Origin: an uncultured Massilia sp.
GTDB taxonomy: Bacteria; Pseudomonadota; Gammaproteobacteria; Burkholderiales; Burkholderiaceae_D
Length of the DNA: 64,000 nt
Assembly: GCF_913773735.1 (NCBI RefSeq)
Contig: NZ_CAJYEB010000016.1
Coordinates: 1-64,000 of the forward strand
Direction of reading: 5' to 3'
Shown one piece after another: positions 17,839-26,858 of the stretch. The position numbers and the translations under genes were made by a program. The notes beneath the pieces were generated by a model, which saw only the letters and a list, made by a program, of their open reading frames with translations, made no database searches and was not told the origin of the DNA. The first letter of the stretch is position 1. Each line of letters begins with the position of its first letter.

Positions 17839-19215
17839 ATGGCAAAACCACGTACCAGTTTCGTGTGCAGCGATTGCGGCGCCGTCGCCAGCCGCTGGAC
17901 CGGCCAGTGCGGCGATTGCAAGTCCTGGAACACCATGACCGAGCAGGTCGAGTCGCAGGGCCTGAACCGCATGTCGCAGGCCACGCACCACAAGGCGCTG
18001 GCGCAGACCGCGCCGGTGCTCTCGCTCGCCGACATCGAGGCGATCGACGTGCCGCGCTTCGGCACCGGCATCGAGGAATTCGACCGCGTGCTGGGCGGCG
18101 GCCTGGTGGCGGGCGGCGTCGTGCTGATCGGCGGCGACCCCGGCATCGGCAAGTCGACGCTGCTGCTGCAGGCGCTGGCCAACCTGGCCGCCACCCGCAA
18201 CACCCTGTATGTGTCGGGCGAGGAATCCGGCGCCCAGATCGCGCTGCGCGCCAGGCGCCTGCAGGTCGAGGCGCGCGACCTCAAGCTGCAGGCCGAGATC
18301 CAGCTGGAAAAGATCCTCGGCACGCTGGCCGACGTCAAGCCGGAAGTCGCGGTGATCGACTCGATCCAGACCCTGTACTCGGACGCGCTGACGTCGGCCC
18401 CCGGTTCGGTGAGCCAGGTACGCGAGTGCGCGGCCCAGCTGACCCGCGTCGCCAAGCAGACCGGCGTGACGATCATCCTGGTCGGCCACGTGACGAAGGA
18501 GGGCGCGCTGGCCGGCCCGCGCGTGCTGGAACACATCGTCGACACCGTGCTGTACTTCGAGGGCGACACCCAGAGCAGCTTCCGCCTGGTGCGCGCCATC
18601 AAGAACCGTTTCGGCGCCGTCAACGAGCTGGGCGTGTTCGCGATGACAGAAAAGGGGTTGAAGGGGGTGTCGAACCCGTCCGCCCTGTTCCTGTCGCAGC
18701 ACGACAACCAGGTGCCGGGTTCCTGCGTGATGGTGACGCAGGAGGGCACGCGGCCGCTGCTGGTCGAGGTGCAGGCGCTGGTCGACGCCAGCCACCTGCC
18801 CAACGCGCGCCGGCTGTCGGTGGGCCTGGAACAGAACCGCCTCGCGATGCTGCTGGCCGTGCTGCACCGCCATGCCGGCATCGCCGCGTTCGATCAGGAC
18901 GTGTTCATCAATGCCGTCGGCGGCGTCAAGATCGCCGAGCCGGCGGCCGACCTGGCGGTGTTACTGGCGATCAACTCATCGATGCGCAACAAGCCGCTGC
19001 CGCGCGGCCTGGTCGTGTTCGGCGAGGTGGGCCTGGCCGGCGAGATCCGGCCGGCGCCGCGTGGCCAGGAGCGCCTGCGCGAGGCGGCCAAGCTCGGTTT
19101 TTCGATCGCCATGGTGCCGAAGGCGAACGCGCCCAAGCAAAACATTGAGGGCATGACCATCGTCGCCGTCGAGCGCATCGACGAGGCGTTCAGCAAATTG
19201 CGCGAACTCGACTGA
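17839..19215 (+). CDS. radA: DNA repair protein RadA
   Basis: A 458-residue RecA-like protein that promotes branch migration during recombinational repair. It has an N-terminal C4 zinc finger (CSDCGA and CGDC, about residues 11-31), Walker A GGDPGIGKST (98-107), the RadA-specific KNRFG motif near 255, and a C-terminal Lon-like domain including GEVGLAGEIRP. Length is normal. A GGAA-type ribosome binding site precedes the ATG. Confidence 0.93.
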   Translation: MAKPRTSFVCSDCGAVASRWTGQCGDCKSWNTMTEQVESQGLNRMSQATHHKALAQTAPVLSLADIEAIDVPRFGTGIEEFDRVLGGGLVAGGVVLIGGDPGIGKSTLLLQALANLAATRNTLYVSGEESGAQIALRARRLQVEARDLKLQAEIQLEKILGTLADVKPEVAVIDSIQTLYSDALTSAPGSVSQVRECAAQLTRVAKQTGVTIILVGHVTKEGALAGPRVLEHIVDTVLYFEGDTQSSFRLVRAIKNRFGAVNELGVFAMTEKGLKGVSNPSALFLSQHDNQVPGSCVMVTQEGTRPLLVEVQALVDASHLPNARRLSVGLEQNRLAMLLAVLHRHAGIAAFDQDVFINAVGGVKIAEPAADLAVLLAINSSMRNKPLPRGLVVFGEVGLAGEIRPAPRGQERLREAAKLGFSIAMVPKANAPKQNIEGMTIVAVERIDEAFSKLRELD

Positions 19216-19344
19216 CGGGGCGCCGCGGGCCGCGCCGGCGCGCGCCTGCTGCTGGGCCGCGCTGCTCGGGTTTGCTACTCGCGTTTGCTACTTTCCGTTA
19301 CTTATGAATTGATGCGGGGAAATACGAACATCGCCGTTTGACTC

Positions 19345-19350
19345 TATAAT
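19345..19350 (+). promoter_or_regulatory. -10 box upstream of the PilZ gene
   Basis: A perfect TATAAT lies 36 bases before the GTG start, placing transcription start about 30 bases upstream of translation. No good -35 hexamer is seen at 16-18 bases spacing, so the promoter may be weak or activator dependent. Confidence 0.45.
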
Positions 19351-19386
19351 CTGCACCTCGTTTGTCACAAGCATCACAAGGTAGCC

Positions 19387-19707
19387 GTGGTTACAGATCA
19401 AAGGAAAACCGTTCGCAAGATCCTCAAGGTAAAAGCCGTCGTGGCGATGGACGGCCAGGCGCCGCTGCCGGCGCGCACCAGCGACATCGGCAGCAATGGC
19501 GTCAGCGTCACCGTCGCGCATCCGCTGCAGGCCGGCCAGGCTGGCCAGGTCAGCCTCGACCTGCTGGTCGACGGCAAGCCGACGCCGCTGCATGCGCGCG
19601 CGAAAGTCATGTATTGCATCTTCAGCGGCGACGAGTTCAAGGTCGGGTTCCAGTTCATGAACCTGGACCTGAACGCGATGAGCCAGCTGTCGCGCTTCCT
19701 GCGCTGA
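19387..19707 (+). CDS. PilZ domain c-di-GMP receptor
   Basis: A 106-residue single-domain PilZ protein. The c-di-GMP binding signature is present as an Arg-rich start (QRKTVRK, about residues 5-11) and a D-x-G-S-x-G motif (DIGSNG, about 33-38). The rest is the PilZ beta barrel ending in a short helix. It starts with GTG; an AAGG ribosome binding site lies a few bases upstream. Single-domain PilZ proteins act as adaptors; the target is not shown by context. Own promoter and terminator, so a single-gene unit. Confidence 0.8.
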   Translation: MVTDQRKTVRKILKVKAVVAMDGQAPLPARTSDIGSNGVSVTVAHPLQAGQAGQVSLDLLVDGKPTPLHARAKVMYCIFSGDEFKVGFQFMNLDLNAMSQLSRFLR

Positions 19708-19750
19708 CGGCGCCGGCCGCGCGTGCCGGCCGGCGCGCAGCGGACCGCGA

Positions 19751-19789
19751 AAAAGCGGCGGTGCCCCGCAAGGGCAGCGCCGCTTTTTT
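19751..19789. terminator. Terminator after the PilZ gene, usable on both strands
   Basis: A stem of GCGGCG plus TGCCC pairing with GGGCA plus CGCCGC (one G-G mismatch, 5 base loop) is flanked by A residues on the left and six T residues on the right. It therefore works for the + strand PilZ gene and could also stop - strand transcripts of the small frame at 19814-19963. Confidence 0.85.
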
Positions 19790-19813
19790 CTTCCGGGCCG
19801 CTGGCCCTGTGTG

Positions 19814-19963
19814 CTATTCGTGATAGCGATCTTTCAACTTGCCGTGGCTCCCGCGTGCCTCTCCGATGACGTCGCAGAGAAGCAGGCCGGCAATCCCCCC
19901 GAGCACGCCTGTAATAAAAAGACTGATCAACATGAAATTCAACGCCGTCGAGCGAACCCTCAT
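19814..19963 (-). CDS. Possible small single-span membrane protein
   Basis: A 49-codon frame read on the minus strand. It starts with a basic segment (MRVRSTALNF), continues with a hydrophobic helix rich in glycine (ISLFITGVLGGIAGLLLC, about residues 13-30) and ends with a hydrophilic tail (KLKDRYHE). This positive-inside, hydrophobic, hydrophilic layout is what a small membrane protein looks like, and the frame points into a terminator that works on this strand. There is no convincing ribosome binding site; an internal ATG at residue 11 is an alternative. No family is recognised. Confidence 0.35.
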   Translation of the reverse strand: MRVRSTALNFMLISLFITGVLGGIAGLLLCDVIGEARGSHGKLKDRYHE

Positions 19964-20156
19964 GGAAGTGGAGACGCTTCCAAGGTAGCAGATGGCGACG
20001 TATTTACAAGGGGTTCCTTTTCATGCGCAAGGCATGGCCCGTCCGTAGGGAAACGGCCTCGGGCACAGTGCGAATGTGACATGACGTAAAGGTATCGTGT
20101 GACACGGTCCACGGCCGCGCGCGATGATGAAAACGCGTCATGCGAATATGTCACTG

Positions 20157-20190
20157 GTGTCATAAAGCGGTCATATTCGATCGATACACT
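20157..20190 (+). promoter_or_regulatory. Pho box and -10 region of the pst operon
   Basis: Two 7-mers, GTGTCAT (20157-20163) and CGGTCAT (20168-20174), each one base off the PhoB consensus CTGTCAT, are separated by the required 4 bases (AAAG), an 11 base pitch. A TACACT hexamer (20185-20190) lies at the usual distance for a -10 box. Additional GTCA half-sites at about 20135-20154 are off pitch. This predicts activation by PhoB, encoded in the same operon, when phosphate is low. Confidence 0.8.
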
Positions 20191-20233
20191 GCGCAGCATC
20201 AAACGTGTCACCTACCTAACCAAAGGACTCGAT

Positions 20234-21277
20234 ATGCGCATGAAGCAACTGCTGGCCTCCATCATCATCGGTACCACCGCCACCTTCGCGGGCACCGCGG
20301 CCCTGGCGGCGGACATCACCGGTGCGGGCGCCACCTTCCCGTATCCGATCTACGCCAAGTGGGCAGAGATGTACAAGAAAGCCAGCGGCAACGGCCTGAA
20401 CTACCAGGCCGTCGGTTCGGGCGCCGGCATCAAGCAGATCAAGGCCAAGACCGTCGACTTCGGCGCGTCGGACATGCCGCTGCAGGCCGCCGAGCTGGAA
20501 GAAGCCGGCCTGATGCAGTTCCCGGCCATCATGGGCGGCGTCGTGACCGTCGTCAACCTCGAAGGCGTGACCCCGGGCCAGCTGAAGCTGACCGGCCCGG
20601 TCGTCGCCGACATCTACCTGGGCAAGATCACCAAGTGGAACGACCAGGCGATCGCCGCCCTGAACCCGGGCGTCAAGCTGCCGGCCGAGGACATTACCGT
20701 CGTGCACCGCGCCGACAGCTCGGGCACCTCGTTCCTGTTCACCGACTTCCTGTCCAAGACCAACGCCGACTTCAAGACCAAGATCGGCGCCGGTACCGCC
20801 GTGAAGTGGGCGGTCGGCGTGGGCGGCAAGGGCAATGACGGCGTCGCCGCCAACGTCCAGCGCATCAAGGGTTCGATCGGCTACGTCGAGTGGGCGTACT
20901 CGAAGAAGAACAAGATGACCCACACCCAGCTGAAGAACAAGGACGGCGCCTTCCTGCAGCCGGACGACGACGCGTTCAAGGCCGCCGCCGCCAACGCCGA
21001 CTGGGCCAAGGCCCCGGGCATGGCCGTGGTGCTGACCGACCAGCCGGGCAAGGCCGCCTGGCCGATCACCGGCGCCTCGTACATCCTGATGCACAAGTCG
21101 CAGGCCGACGCCGCCAAGGGCAAGGAAGTGCTGAAGTTCTTCGACTACGCGTTCAAGAACGGCGCCGCCGCCGCGGCCGACCTGGACTACGTGCCGATGC
21201 CGGACTCGGTCAACAAGCTGGTCGAGGCCGCCTGGAAGAGCAACCTGAAGGACGCTTCGGGCAAGGCAGTCTGGTAA
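20234..21277 (+). CDS. pstS: Periplasmic phosphate-binding protein PstS
   Basis: A 347-residue substrate-binding protein of the high-affinity phosphate ABC transporter. A signal peptide of about 25 residues ends in an ALA-A site. The mature start ITGAGATFPYPIY, the phosphate-loop segment with GSGAGIKQ, and RADSSGTSF (about 158-166) are the conserved phosphate-contacting motifs. The start at 20234 has an AAAGGA ribosome binding site and yields the signal peptide directly. First gene of pstSCAB-phoU-phoB-phoR, behind a Pho box. Confidence 0.95.
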   Translation: MRMKQLLASIIIGTTATFAGTAALAADITGAGATFPYPIYAKWAEMYKKASGNGLNYQAVGSGAGIKQIKAKTVDFGASDMPLQAAELEEAGLMQFPAIMGGVVTVVNLEGVTPGQLKLTGPVVADIYLGKITKWNDQAIAALNPGVKLPAEDITVVHRADSSGTSFLFTDFLSKTNADFKTKIGAGTAVKWAVGVGGKGNDGVAANVQRIKGSIGYVEWAYSKKNKMTHTQLKNKDGAFLQPDDDAFKAAAANADWAKAPGMAVVLTDQPGKAAWPITGASYILMHKSQADAAKGKEVLKFFDYAFKNGAAAAADLDYVPMPDSVNKLVEAAWKSNLKDASGKAVW

Positions 21278-21304
21278 TTCCATCCACGATCCGTGGGTAG
21301 CGTT

Positions 21305-21343
21305 GCTCCCACCTCCCGGCCGGCGAGGCAGGGAGGCGGGAGC
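21305..21343 (+). promoter_or_regulatory. Intercistronic hairpin between pstS and pstC
   Basis: GCTCCC and CCTCCC pair with GGGAGG and GGGAGC, giving a 12 bp stem with one A-C mismatch and a 13 base loop, about 28 bases past the pstS stop. There is no T-run. Hairpins here commonly hold back read-through or protect the pstS message, so that more binding protein than permease is made; that role is inference. Confidence 0.6.
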
Positions 21344-21382
21344 GGCGCGTTTCTACTTTCGGGTACTACTTTGAACGAACAT

Positions 21383-22405
21383 ATGAACGGACAATCCGCG
21401 ATCATCGCCGACGATGCCGCCAAGCTTGCCGCCCTGCAGGAAGAGGCCCGGCACGAGGCGCTGCGCAATACCATGCGCCAGCAACGCATCCAGGACTTTT
21501 TCTTCCACAAGATCACCCTGTTGTTCGCCGCCTCGGTGCTGCTCGTGCTGGTCGGCATCATCGTCTCGCTGGCCATCGGGGCCGCGCCCGCGTTCCGCGA
21601 GTTCGGGCTGTCCTTCATCACCACCAACGAGTGGGACCCGATCAACGACAAGTTCGGCGCCCTGATCGCCATCACCGGCACCCTGGTGACCTCGATCATC
21701 GCGCTGGCCATCGCCTTCCCGGTCAGCTTCGGCATCGCGCTGTTCCTGACCGAGATCTGCCCGGCCTGGCTGCGCCGCCCGATGGGCACCGCGGTCGAGC
21801 TGCTGGCCGGCGTGCCGTCGATCATCTACGGCATGTGGGGCCTGTTCGTGTTCGCGCCGTTCTTCGGCGACCACGTCCAGCCGCTGCTCAAGCATACGCT
21901 GGGCGTGCTGCCCTTCGTCGGCCCGCTGTTCCAGGGACCCACGATGGGCCTGGGCGTGCTGACCGCCGGCATCATCCTGGCCATCATGATCATCCCCTTC
22001 ATCGCCTCCGTGATGCGCGACGTGTTCGAGATCGTGCCGGCCGTGCTGAAGGAGTCGGCATACGGCCTCGGCTGCACCCGCTGGGAAGTCGTGCGCAAGA
22101 TCGTGCTGCCGTACACCCGTACCGGCGTGGTCGGCGGCGTCATGCTGGGCCTGGGCCGCGCGCTGGGCGAGACGATGGCCGTCACCTTCGTGATCGGCAA
22201 CGCCAACAAGATCTCGCTGTCGCTGTTCGAGGCGGGCAACTCGATTTCCTCCACGCTGGCCAACGAATTCGCCGAGGCCAGCTCGCCGCTGCACGTGTCG
22301 TCGCTGTTCGCGCTGGGCCTGATCCTGTTCGCGATCACGTTCATCGTGCTGTCGGCCGCCAAACTGATGCTCGTGGGTATGTCCCGCAAGGAAGGGTCAA
22401 AATAA
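21383..22405 (+). CDS. pstC: Phosphate ABC transporter permease PstC
   Basis: A 340-residue inner-membrane permease, with a hydrophilic N-terminal extension (about residues 1-38) before the first helix. Six hydrophobic segments follow. The binding-protein-dependent permease EAA-type loop is seen around [21 protein letters not shown] (about 223-243). The ATG at 21383 is chosen; a TTG 12 bases upstream is also open. Its stop shares a base with the pstA start (TAATG). Confidence 0.92.
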   Translation: MNGQSAIIADDAAKLAALQEEARHEALRNTMRQQRIQDFFFHKITLLFAASVLLVLVGIIVSLAIGAAPAFREFGLSFITTNEWDPINDKFGALIAITGTLVTSIIALAIAFPVSFGIALFLTEICPAWLRRPMGTAVELLAGVPSIIYGMWGLFVFAPFFGDHVQPLLKHTLGVLPFVGPLFQGPTMGLGVLTAGIILAIMIIPFIASVMRDVFEIVPAVLKESAYGLGCTRWEVVRKIVLPYTRTGVVGGVMLGLGRALGETMAVTFVIGNANKISLSLFEAGNSISSTLANEFAEASSPLHVSSLFALGLILFAITFIVLSAAKLMLVGMSRKEGSK

Positions 22406-23259
22406 TGGACCAAGCACGCAAGAATCCCGTCTACCGTCGCCGCCTGCTGGGCCACCGCGTCGGCATCACCCTGTCGATCGGCGCCATGGCCATCGGCCTC
22501 GGCTTCCTCGCCTGGATCCTGTTCACCCTGCTGGTGCACGGCGTCGGCGCCCTGTCGTCCGGCCTGTTCGCGCTGGACACCCCGGCGCCGGGCAGCGAAG
22601 GCGGCCTGCGCAACGCGATCTTCGGCACCGTGCTGATGGTCGGCCTGTCGACGCTGGTGTCGACCCCGATCGGCATCCTGGCCGGCATCTACCTGGCCGA
22701 ATACGGCCAGAACAACAAGTTCGCCGCCGTGACCCGCTTCGTCACCGACATCATGCTGTCGGCGCCGTCGATCGTGATCGGCCTGTTCGTGTACGCCCTG
22801 TACGTGGCCAACGTGCAGCACTTCTCGGGCTATGCCGGCACCATCGCGCTGTCGCTGATCGCCATCCCGGTCGTGGTGCGCACCACCGACAACATGCTGC
22901 ACCTGGTGCCCAACGGCCTGCTGGAAGCCGCGTTCGCCCTCGGCGCGCCGCGCTGGAAGGTGGCGCTGACGGTGCGCCTGCGCGCCGTGAAGGCCGGCGT
23001 GGTGACGGGCGTGCTGCTGGCCGTGGCCCGCATCGCCGGCGAAACCGCGCCGCTGCTGTTCACCGCGCTGAACAACCAGTTCTTCACCGCCGACCTGAAC
23101 CAGCCGATGGCCAACCTGCCGGTGGTGATCTACCGCTTCGCCATGAGCCCGTACGAGGACTGGCAGTCGATCGCCTGGGGCGGCGCGCTGCTGGTGACCT
23201 TCAGCGTCCTGGCCCTGAACATCCTGTCGCGGACCGCGTTCCGCCAGAAAAATCCCTGA
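22405..23259 (+). CDS. pstA: Phosphate ABC transporter permease PstA
   Basis: A 284-residue inner-membrane permease and partner of PstC. Hydrophobic helices begin near residue 20. The EAA-type loop is in LLEAAFALGAPRWKVALTV (about 172-190). AEYGQNNKFA near the first cytoplasmic loop and the PSIVIGLFVYAL helix are typical of PstA. The ATG overlaps the pstC stop by one base, which fixes the start. Confidence 0.93.
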   Translation: MDQARKNPVYRRRLLGHRVGITLSIGAMAIGLGFLAWILFTLLVHGVGALSSGLFALDTPAPGSEGGLRNAIFGTVLMVGLSTLVSTPIGILAGIYLAEYGQNNKFAAVTRFVTDIMLSAPSIVIGLFVYALYVANVQHFSGYAGTIALSLIAIPVVVRTTDNMLHLVPNGLLEAAFALGAPRWKVALTVRLRAVKAGVVTGVLLAVARIAGETAPLLFTALNNQFFTADLNQPMANLPVVIYRFAMSPYEDWQSIAWGGALLVTFSVLALNILSRTAFRQKNP

Positions 23260-23292
23260 TTCCGTACCTTGCCACGAGAAGATTCCGATCCC

Positions 23293-24120
23293 ATGAGCGC
23301 TACCATCCACACCGCGATCCCGACCGCGAACCAGCATAAAGCGGCGAACGCCAACGGCAAGCCGAAGGCCAAGACCCTGGAGATCCAGGGCCTGAACTTC
23401 TTCTACGGCAAGGCCCACAGCCTGAAGAACGTCAACCTGGACATCCACGACAAGCAGGTGACGGCCTTCATCGGCCCGTCCGGCTGCGGCAAGTCGACGC
23501 TGCTGCGCACGCTGAACCGCATGTACGACCTGTACCCGGGCCAGCGCGCCGAGGGCACCATCCTGTTCAACGGCCGCAACATCCTGGAGCCGGGCGTGGA
23601 CGTCAACATGCTGCGCGCCAAGATCGGCATGGTGTTCCAGAAGCCGACGCCGTTCCCGATGTCGATCTACGACAACATCGCCTTCGGCGTGCGCCTGTAC
23701 GAAAACCTCTCCAAGGGCGAGATGGACGAGCGCGTCGAATGGGCGCTCAAGAAGGCTGCCCTGTGGACCGAGGTCAAGGACAAGCTGAACAAGAGCGGCC
23801 TGTCGCTGTCGGGCGGCCAGCAGCAGCGCCTGTGCATCGCGCGCGGCGTCGCCGTCAAGCCGGACGTCCTGCTGCTGGACGAGCCGACCTCGGCGCTGGA
23901 CCCGATCTCGACCTCGAAGATCGAGGAACTGATCAGCGAACTGAAGGGCGACTACACGATCGCGATCGTGACCCACAACATGCAGCAGGCCGCGCGCTGC
24001 TCGGATTACACGGCCTACATGTACCTGGGCGAGCTGGTCGAGTTCGGCGAGACGGACCAGCTGTTCATGAATCCCGCGAAGAAGGAAACGCAGGATTACA
24101 TTACCGGACGTTTCGGCTGA
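23293..24120 (+). CDS. pstB: Phosphate ABC transporter ATP-binding protein PstB
   Basis: A 275-residue ATPase that powers PstCA. Walker A is GPSGCGKST (61-69), the Q-loop [10 protein letters not shown] is near 115, the signature is LSGGQQQR (about 175-182) and Walker B is [12 protein letters not shown]. The first 25 or so residues are a non-conserved extension before the ABC domain. The ATG at 23293 is preferred over an upstream TTG at 23269. Confidence 0.95.
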   Translation: MSATIHTAIPTANQHKAANANGKPKAKTLEIQGLNFFYGKAHSLKNVNLDIHDKQVTAFIGPSGCGKSTLLRTLNRMYDLYPGQRAEGTILFNGRNILEPGVDVNMLRAKIGMVFQKPTPFPMSIYDNIAFGVRLYENLSKGEMDERVEWALKKAALWTEVKDKLNKSGLSLSGGQQQRLCIARGVAVKPDVLLLDEPTSALDPISTSKIEELISELKGDYTIAIVTHNMQQAARCSDYTAYMYLGELVEFGETDQLFMNPAKKETQDYITGRFG

Positions 24121-24157
24121 TCAAGTAATATAACGACATTCGATAGGATACAGAGAC

Positions 24158-24859
24158 ATGGTAGGCGATCACTCTTCCAAGCAGTACGACCAGGAACTCG
24201 AAGCGATCCGTTCCAAGGTGCTGCTGATGGGCGGCATGGTGGAAACCCAGTTCGAGGAGGCGCTGGCGTGCTTCCGCGTCGACAATGCCGAGCAGGCCGA
24301 CAAGGTCATGGCCGACGACCACGCCGTCAACCAGCTCGAGGTGCAGCTCGACGACGCCTGCAGCCACCTGATCGTGCGCCGCCAGCCGGCCGCGAACGAC
24401 CTGCGCACCGTGATGGCCACGATCAAGGTGATCACCGACCTCGAGCGCATCGGCGACGAGGCCACCAAGATCGCCCGCACCGCCAAGAGCCTGCACGAGC
24501 GCGGCATGGTCAGCTTCAACCACTACGACGTCGTGCGCACGATCTCGCGCGCCACGGCCGACATGCTGCACGACGCGCTCGACGCGTTCGCGCGCCTGGA
24601 CGGCAAGTCGGCCGTGCAGATCATCGCCCAGGACGACGTGATCGACTACGAGTTCCGCGCGATCCTGCGCAACACCATCACCTTCATGATGGAAGACCCG
24701 CGCACGATCTCGTCGGCGCTGGACACGCTGTGGGTGGCCAAGGCCATCGAGCGCATCGGCGACCATGCCAAGAACATCGCGGAATACGTGATCTACGTGG
24801 TCGAGGGCAAGGACATCCGCCACACCAAGCTCCCGCTGGCGGAAGGCGGCGAAGGGTAA
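24158..24859 (+). CDS. phoU: Phosphate signalling protein PhoU
   Basis: A 233-residue cytoplasmic protein made of two three-helix bundles. It links the state of the PstSCAB transporter to the PhoR kinase, keeping PhoR off when phosphate is plentiful. The paired metal-binding motifs are visible: DLERIGDEATKIA (about 94-106) and AIERIGDHAKNIAEYV (about 195-210). The stop is 3 bases before phoB. Confidence 0.94.
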   Translation: MVGDHSSKQYDQELEAIRSKVLLMGGMVETQFEEALACFRVDNAEQADKVMADDHAVNQLEVQLDDACSHLIVRRQPAANDLRTVMATIKVITDLERIGDEATKIARTAKSLHERGMVSFNHYDVVRTISRATADMLHDALDAFARLDGKSAVQIIAQDDVIDYEFRAILRNTITFMMEDPRTISSALDTLWVAKAIERIGDHAKNIAEYVIYVVEGKDIRHTKLPLAEGGEG

Positions 24860-24862
24860 TCG

Positions 24863-25555
24863 ATGGCGGCCAACACGAGCGTCCTGATCGTCGAGGATGA
24901 ACCCGCGATCGTCGAACTGGTGAGCTACTCGCTGCGCGAGACCGGCTGGGACATCCGCACGGCGGGCAACGTGGCCATGGCCTGGGATGCGATCGTGCAC
25001 GGCCGGCCCGACCTGCTGCTGCTCGACTGGATGCTGCCCGACCAGAGCGGCCTGCGCCTGCTGTCGCGCCTGCGCGGCGACCGCGATTTCCAGGACATCC
25101 CGGTCATCATGCTGACGGCCAAGAGCATGGAAGAGGACAAGATCGCCGGCCTGAACACGGGCGCCGACGACTACGTCACCAAGCCGTTCTCGCCGCGCGA
25201 GCTGCTGGCGCGCTCGAAGGCGCTGCTGCGCCGCAAGAGCCCGCACCTGGCGGAGGCGCCGCTGAAGGCCGGCGACGTCACGCTGGATCCGGCCAGCTGC
25301 ACGGTGTCGCTGGGCGGGCGCCAGCTCGAGATGGGCAATGCCGAGTACCGCCTGCTGAAGTTCCTGATGGCGCACCGCGAGCGCGTGTTCTCGCGCAGCC
25401 AGCTGCTCGACAAGGTGTGGGGCGATGCCGCCGCCGTCGAGGAGCGCACGGTCGACGTGCACGTGCTGCGCCTGCGCAAGGCGCTCAAGGAAGCCGACAA
25501 CCTGATCCGCACCGTGCGCAGCGTCGGCTACATGCTCAGCGAAAAAGAGAAGTGA
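24863..25555 (+). CDS. phoB: Phosphate regulon response regulator PhoB
   Basis: A 230-residue OmpR-type regulator. The receiver domain has the acidic pocket (ED at 11-12), phospho-acceptor Asp55 in LLLLDWMLPDQ, and the conserved Lys in YVTKPFSPREL (about 105). The C-terminal winged helix shows EYRLLKFLMAH and a VEERTVDVHVLRLRKAL recognition region. It would bind the Pho box at 20157-20174. Confidence 0.94.
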   Translation: MAANTSVLIVEDEPAIVELVSYSLRETGWDIRTAGNVAMAWDAIVHGRPDLLLLDWMLPDQSGLRLLSRLRGDRDFQDIPVIMLTAKSMEEDKIAGLNTGADDYVTKPFSPRELLARSKALLRRKSPHLAEAPLKAGDVTLDPASCTVSLGGRQLEMGNAEYRLLKFLMAHRERVFSRSQLLDKVWGDAAAVEERTVDVHVLRLRKALKEADNLIRTVRSVGYMLSEKEK

Positions 25556-25565
25556 AGGACCGTCC

Positions 25566-26858
25566 TTGAATCCGAAGCTGCTGTTCTGGGTGCCGGCCAG
25601 CCTGCGCCTGGCCATGGTGCTGGCCGGCGCCGGCGTGTTCTGGTGGATGTCCGGGCCCGTCACCGGCCTGGCGTTCGCGCTGGTGTTCACGATCGGCCTG
25701 CTGTTCGTCCAGCTGAACTACCTGCACAAGCTGGGCGAATGGCTGGACGACCCGCAGAGCGGCAAGCTGCCGGACGGCTGGGGCGCGTGGACCGAGGTGT
25801 TCGCGCGCCTGTACCGGTTGCGGCGCGACGACGAGCGCAACCAGCGCGACCTGGCCGACTGGCTGGCGCGCTTCCGCCAGGCCATGCACCTGCTGCCCGA
25901 GGGCGTGGCCATCATGGACGACGTGCTGTTCCTGGAATGGTGCAACCCGGCCGCCGAGCGCCACCTGGGCCTGACGCTGGAGCGCGACAAGGGCCGGCGC
26001 GTGACGAACCTGGTGCGCCATCCCGAATTCATCGACTACATCATCCTGGGCCGCTACGAGCAGCCGCTGACGCTGGCCATCCGCGGCCGCCGGCTGGTAG
26101 TGCAGATCATCCCCTTCGAGAACCGCCGCCAGATCCTCGTGACCCACGACGCCACCGAGACCGAACGCATCGAGGCGATGCGCCGCGACTTCATCGCCAA
26201 CGCCTCGCACGAACTGCGCACGCCGCTGACGGTCATCGTCGGCTTCCTCGAGATCGCCCTGGCCGACCCGGGCCTGGACGAGAAGACGCGCACCGCGCAC
26301 CTGCAACTGATGACGGAGCAGGCCGGCCGCATGCAGCGCCTGATCGAGGACATGCTGACGCTGTCGCGCCTCGAATCCGACGACTATCCGCTCAAGCGCG
26401 AGCACGTCGACGTGCGCGCCCTGGTCGAGCAGATCGCCATGGACGCGCGCGCGCTGTCCAACGGCCGCCACGAGATCGCGGTGCGGGTCGACGGCCCGGA
26501 CGTGATGGGCAGCGCCGACGAGCTGCGCAGCGCCTTCGGCAACCTGGCCAGCAACGCCGTGCGCTACACGCCGGCCGGCGGCCACATCACGCTGTCGTGG
26601 TCGCGCGGCGCAAACGACCTGCGCTTCGAGGTGGCCGACGACGGCATCGGCATCGACGAGCAGCACATCTCGCGCCTGACCGAGCGCTTCTACCGCGTCG
26701 ACAAGAGCCGCTCGCGCGAGACCCAGGGCACGGGACTCGGCCTCGCCATCGTCAAGCACGTGCTGATCCGGCACGGCGGCAAGCTGGCGATCCGCTCGTC
26801 GGCGGGGAAGGGGAGCGTATTTACCGCATCCTTGCCGAATACTTCCCTGCCCGGGTAG
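25566..26858 (+). CDS. phoR: Phosphate regulon sensor histidine kinase PhoR
   Basis: A 430-residue membrane-associated kinase. Two closely spaced hydrophobic helices (about residues 8-55) with almost no periplasmic loop fit PhoR, which senses through PstSCAB-PhoU rather than directly. A PAS domain follows (about 95-205). Phospho-acceptor His215 is in the H-box SHELRTPL, and the N, G1 and G2 boxes of the ATPase domain are present. It starts with TTG, 10 bases after phoB. The TAG stop lies inside a repeat element that begins at the gene's last bases. Confidence 0.92.
   Translation: MNPKLLFWVPASLRLAMVLAGAGVFWWMSGPVTGLAFALVFTIGLLFVQLNYLHKLGEWLDDPQSGKLPDGWGAWTEVFARLYRLRRDDERNQRDLADWLARFRQAMHLLPEGVAIMDDVLFLEWCNPAAERHLGLTLERDKGRRVTNLVRHPEFIDYIILGRYEQPLTLAIRGRRLVVQIIPFENRRQILVTHDATETERIEAMRRDFIANASHELRTPLTVIVGFLEIALADPGLDEKTRTAHLQLMTEQAGRMQRLIEDMLTLSRLESDDYPLKREHVDVRALVEQIAMDARALSNGRHEIAVRVDGPDVMGSADELRSAFGNLASNAVRYTPAGGHITLSWSRGANDLRFEVADDGIGIDEQHISRLTERFYRVDKSRSRETQGTGLGLAIVKHVLIRHGGKLAIRSSAGKGSVFTASLPNTSLPG

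Noticed and set aside
19811-20089. A 92-codon + strand frame before pstS
   Set aside because: Hydrophilic, no ribosome binding site, and it runs over the region better explained by the - strand small frame and the pst upstream region.
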